From the NCBI GenBank assembly GCA_002434915.1, contig DJLG01000191.1, positions 24,069 to 33,248 on the forward strand: 9,180 bases of DNA, read 5' to 3'. Of the stretch, positions 6,577 to 9,180 are shown in pieces (position 1 is the first letter of the stretch; each line of letters opens with the position of its first letter). The stretch is from Proteobacteria bacterium UBA6522 (GTDB taxonomy: Bacteria; Pseudomonadota; Gammaproteobacteria; Steroidobacterales; Rariloculaceae). A program made the position numbers and the translations under genes. Under the pieces are notes generated by a model that was given only the letters and a program-made list of their open reading frames with translations, was not told the DNA's origin and searched no databases.

Positions 6577-6598
6577 TTCCACATCTCTTTTATTCCAA
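6569..6598 (-). promoter_or_regulatory. Candidate gor promoter
   Basis: On the minus strand, TTGGAA (6598-6593, 4/6) and GATAAA (6574-6569, 4/6) are separated by 18 bases and would give a leader of roughly 45 bases before the GTG. A second A/T-rich -10-like element, TATATC (6541-6536), is too close to the ribosome binding site to be used. For prlC on the plus strand, the best candidate is TATGCT at 6614-6619, with no matching -35. Confidence 0.28.
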
Positions 6599-6647
6599 AA
6601 CACACTGGCCGTGTATGCTAGATTAGATACTTTTTTTGGGGTAACTA

Positions 6648-8678
6648 GTGAAAAACCCGTTGCTTGAGCCTGTAGGGCTGCCGGTATTTTGTTCCATTCA
6701 GGCTAAACATGTTGATAATGCTGTCCAACAAACACTAGAAAACCTTCGGTCCAGATTAGCTAAGGTGGAGACTAGCGCAACCCCCTCTTTCGAAACTGCT
6801 GAAGAAATAGAATGCATTCAAGATGCAATCCATCGAGTATGGGGACCAATAACACATTTGAATTCGGTCATTTCTACACCAGAGTTAAGAGATGCCTATA
6901 ACAAATGCTTACCAATGATTTCAGAATTTGGGACTGAGATTGCACAAAGCGAAAAGCTTTGGTCCTTGTTTTCTCAGTTAGAACTGGAAACAGACTCTAG
7001 CCATATAACTAAAAGGCAGCTTATCTCCCATACTCTTCGGGCTTTCAAGCTAGCTGGTGTTGGCTTGCCAAATGAAATTAAGAAAAAATTCAAAGAGTTA
7101 GTTAAAAAGCTTGCACAATGTCAGGCCTCCTTTGAACAAAACCTGATGGACGCAACCGACGCTTTTCAATGCCATCAAACTGACGAAACAGCATTGAAGG
7201 GAATTCCAAATACAATCCTTCTACGAGCCAAAGAACTGGCTGAAAAAGAAGGTCGGACCGGCTGGTTACTCACTCTTGATCCTCCCACATACCAAGCAAT
7301 TATGACCCATGCCGAGAATGCAGACCTTAGGGCTCTCTATTACGAAGCATGGGTGACTCGCGCATCTGACCAAGGGCCACAGGCTGGGCTTTGGGATAAC
7401 CGTGAACTAATTGAAGAAATAACAAAATTGCGTCATGAATCAGCAATTTTATTAGGCTTTAACAACTATGCAGAGCTTTCCCTTGCAACCAAAATGGCAA
7501 GCTCAACTAAAGAGGTTTTAGAGTTTCTTCAAGAGCTTGCCAAAAAAAGTCGGCCAGTAGCTCAAACGGAACTTAATGAACTCAAGTCTTTTGCAGGAAG
7601 GGATTTGAACCCCTGGGATATATCCTATTTTTCTGAAAAACTACGTCAATTCCGTTTCGGTCTATCTGATAATGAATTACGGCCATATTTTCCTCTGCCA
7701 ACTGTCATTGCAGGATTATTTGCCGTTGTAGAAAAACTCTTTGGAATTAAGGTTAATGCTCAAAGTGGCGTAGAAACATGGCATCCAGACGTAACATACT
7801 ATGAAATTTTTTCGGCTAATGGATCACCTATCGGAGGATTCTTTACAGACCTATTTTCTCGACAAAACAAAAGGGGCGGCGCATGGATGGATGAATGCCT
7901 TGTGAAATCCGAATTGCAGGAACTAAGCCAACGACCGGTAGCTTATTTAGTATGTAACTTTAGCCCACCATCAGGCTCTGATCCTTCGTTACTAACACAT
8001 AGCGATGTCGTTACGCTTTTTCATGAATTCGGACATACGCTGCACCACCTATTGACCGAAGTTAACTATCCGTCACTGTCCGGTATAAATGGGGTACCCT
8101 GGGATGCTGTGGAACTGCCAAGTCAATTTCTAGAAAACTATGCTTGGGCGCCTGAGGTACTACCTCTAATTTCAGGACACTATCGAACAGGTAAGGCTCT
8201 GCCTAAAAAAACAATAAAAACACTGAATGCGTCTCGTTCATTTCAGGCTGGACTCGCTATGATAAGACAGCTTGAATTTGCTCTTTTTGATTTCAAACTA
8301 CATGCTGAATACGACCCTATTCAGGGGTCACTAACCGAGAAGATTTTGGAGACTGTTCGTAGTGAAGTGGCTATTATGGAAGTACCAACATTCAACCGCT
8401 TCCCCAATAGTTTCTCTCATGTTTTTGGTGGTGGTTATGCAGCTGGCTACTACAGCTATAAATGGGCGGAGGTATTGGCAGCTGATGCGTTCTCCGCATT
8501 CAAGGACTCGGGCATATTTGATGAAGCGACAGCTGCCAGGTTTAAGAGCTGTATATTGGCAACTGGCGGAAGCCGTGAAGCGATTGATAACTTCAAAAAT
8601 TTTCGTGGGCGTTTGCCCAGTTTAAACCCTTTACTCCTTCAAGACGGTATTCTAAAGGAGAAGGTTGTCGGTTTATGA
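6648..8678 (+). CDS. prlC: Oligopeptidase A, M3 family zinc metallopeptidase
   Basis: Cytosolic thimet-type peptidase that degrades short peptides, including cleaved signal peptides in E. coli (OpdA/PrlC, 680 residues). The 676-residue product aligns throughout, from the N-terminal helical region (KNPLLEPVGLPVF, 2-14) to the C-terminal FRGRLPSLNPLL. The zinc site is FHEFGHTLHHLL (458-469): His459, Glu460, His463, with third ligand Glu489 in VELPSQFLENY. RGGAWMDE, about 40 residues before HEFGH, and GGGYAAGYYSYKWAEVLAADAF near the C-terminus are M3 hallmarks. No signal peptide is present. The start is GTG at 6648 with GGGG at 6638-6641 six bases before it, and matches the family N-terminus. 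The TGA overlaps the xthA ATG as ATGA, so the two are probably co-transcribed and translationally coupled. I see no interruption or missing key residue. Confidence 0.97.
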   Translation: MKNPLLEPVGLPVFCSIQAKHVDNAVQQTLENLRSRLAKVETSATPSFETAEEIECIQDAIHRVWGPITHLNSVISTPELRDAYNKCLPMISEFGTEIAQSEKLWSLFSQLELETDSSHITKRQLISHTLRAFKLAGVGLPNEIKKKFKELVKKLAQCQASFEQNLMDATDAFQCHQTDETALKGIPNTILLRAKELAEKEGRTGWLLTLDPPTYQAIMTHAENADLRALYYEAWVTRASDQGPQAGLWDNRELIEEITKLRHESAILLGFNNYAELSLATKMASSTKEVLEFLQELAKKSRPVAQTELNELKSFAGRDLNPWDISYFSEKLRQFRFGLSDNELRPYFPLPTVIAGLFAVVEKLFGIKVNAQSGVETWHPDVTYYEIFSANGSPIGGFFTDLFSRQNKRGGAWMDECLVKSELQELSQRPVAYLVCNFSPPSGSDPSLLTHSDVVTLFHEFGHTLHHLLTEVNYPSLSGINGVPWDAVELPSQFLENYAWAPEVLPLISGHYRTGKALPKKTIKTLNASRSFQAGLAMIRQLEFALFDFKLHAEYDPIQGSLTEKILETVRSEVAIMEVPTFNRFPNSFSHVFGGGYAAGYYSYKWAEVLAADAFSAFKDSGIFDEATAARFKSCILATGGSREAIDNFKNFRGRLPSLNPLLLQDGILKEKVVGL

Positions 8679-9180
8679 AAATTGCAACATGGAATGTGAA
8701 TAGTCTGAGGGTTCGTCTTGAACAGGTAATAGAGTGGCTTAAACGTGTACAGCCAGATGTTCTTGGGCTTCAGGAAACCAAAATGACAGACGAGAATTTT
8801 CCTGCAAGCGCGTTTGAGGAAATTGGTTATACGGCTGTTTTTAGCGGTCAACCTACCTATAACGGGGTTGCTTTAATATCACGCCAACCTCCCCAAGATA
8901 TAACAATGAAGCTGGAGGGGTTTTCGGACCCACAGAAGAGAGTGCTGGGAGCTACTTATAATAATATTAGGGTTTTCAACTTATATGTGCCCAATGGACA
9001 AAGCGTTGACTCCGATAAATACGAGTACAAACTAGAGTGGCTTAATGCGTTGGATTCTCAACTTCAAGCCGAATCACAAACTCATGAACTTGTATTGGCA
9101 ATGGGAGATTTTAATATTGCACCAGAAGATCCTGATGTGCATGACCCTGCTATCTGGGAAGGAAAAGTGCTTTGTAGTCC
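8675..9180 (+). CDS. xthA: Exodeoxyribonuclease III / AP endonuclease, N-terminal ~168 residues (runs off right edge)
   Basis: Mg-dependent nuclease of the exonuclease III (EEP) fold. It cleaves DNA at abasic sites and trims blocked 3' ends in base excision repair. Motifs visible: KIATWNVNSLRVRL (2-15, metal-site Asn7), LQETK (32-36, metal ligand Glu34), NLYVPNGQ (102-109, catalytic Tyr104), GDFNIAPED (144-152, Asp145 and Asn147) and IWEGKVLCSP at the edge. The family is about 255-270 residues, so roughly the last 90-100, including the expected SDH motif, lie outside the window. The frame is open from the ATG at 8675 to base 9180. The ATG overlaps the prlC stop by ATGA. AAGGAG (8655-8660) and AAGG (8661-8664) inside the prlC end serve as the ribosome site. 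Which exonuclease III subtype it is (XthA or ExoA-like) cannot be settled from this half. Confidence 0.95.
   Translation, partial: MKIATWNVNSLRVRLEQVIEWLKRVQPDVLGLQETKMTDENFPASAFEEIGYTAVFSGQPTYNGVALISRQPPQDITMKLEGFSDPQKRVLGATYNNIRVFNLYVPNGQSVDSDKYEYKLEWLNALDSQLQAESQTHELVLAMGDFNIAPEDPDVHDPAIWEGKVLCS

Noticed and set aside
5988..6667. Plus-strand frames at 5988-6227 and 6458-6667 opposite gor and in the gor/prlC gap
   Set aside because: The first is antisense to gor. The second crosses the gor start and the divergent intergenic region and ends inside prlC in the wrong frame; neither has a motif.
8362..8851. Frames at 8362-8625 (plus) and 8639-8851 (minus)
   Set aside because: They overlap prlC and xthA, whose motifs establish the true frames.
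1..9180. Mobile element, prophage, CRISPR, toxin-antitoxin or defence system
   Set aside because: No transposase, integrase, repeat array, tRNA edge or unfamiliar gene cassette is visible. All long frames are housekeeping families of uniform composition.

Overview
The window looks like an ordinary chromosomal stretch from a gammaproteobacterium. Every protein I can identify has a close E. coli-type counterpart (Def, Smg, TsaC, AroE, Gor, PrlC/OpdA, XthA), and Smg/DUF494 is a mainly gamma/betaproteobacterial family. Base composition sampled by eye is about 40-45% GC. Coding density is high, and I see no transposase, integrase, phage gene, tRNA, rRNA or CRISPR array. I cannot name the genus.

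Layout. Bases 1-414 (minus strand) hold the first 138 codons of peptide deformylase (def), running off the left edge. A 297-base divergent intergenic region follows, then a plus-strand run smg - topA - tsaC - aroE (712-5157), a variant of the classic def/smf/smg/topA-like/tsaC/aroE neighbourhood. The lysM and dprA (smf) genes that often lie between def and smg are absent, and so is hemF between tsaC and aroE. aroE converges on a minus-strand glutathione reductase gene (gor, 5171-6517), with only 13 bases between the two stop codons. gor is divergent from the plus-strand pair prlC - xthA (6648 to the right edge). prlC and xthA overlap by ATGA, and xthA is cut off after about 168 codons.

Functions. 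The left half is core information and biosynthesis: N-terminal deformylation of new proteins, relaxation of negative supercoils, the threonylcarbamoyl-AMP step of tRNA t6A formation, and the shikimate pathway. The right half has a redox/maintenance flavour: glutathione recycling, cytosolic oligopeptide degradation and abasic-site repair.

I did not find a convincing undescribed system. The points worth a second look are small: (i) topA ends at an in-frame A7 run, and the -1 frame beyond it continues the lysine-rich tail for 39 codons and stops just inside tsaC; (ii) a six-codon ORF with its own Shine-Dalgarno overlaps the topA start by ATGA, while topA has no good site of its own; (iii) TopA lacks Cys4 zinc fingers and carries C-terminal glycine/aromatic repeats plus a histone-like basic tail; (iv) def and smg appear to use -10 elements on opposite strands of the same 8 bases; (v) a near-perfect 20-base palindrome sits over the putative gor promoter in the gor/prlC divergent region.
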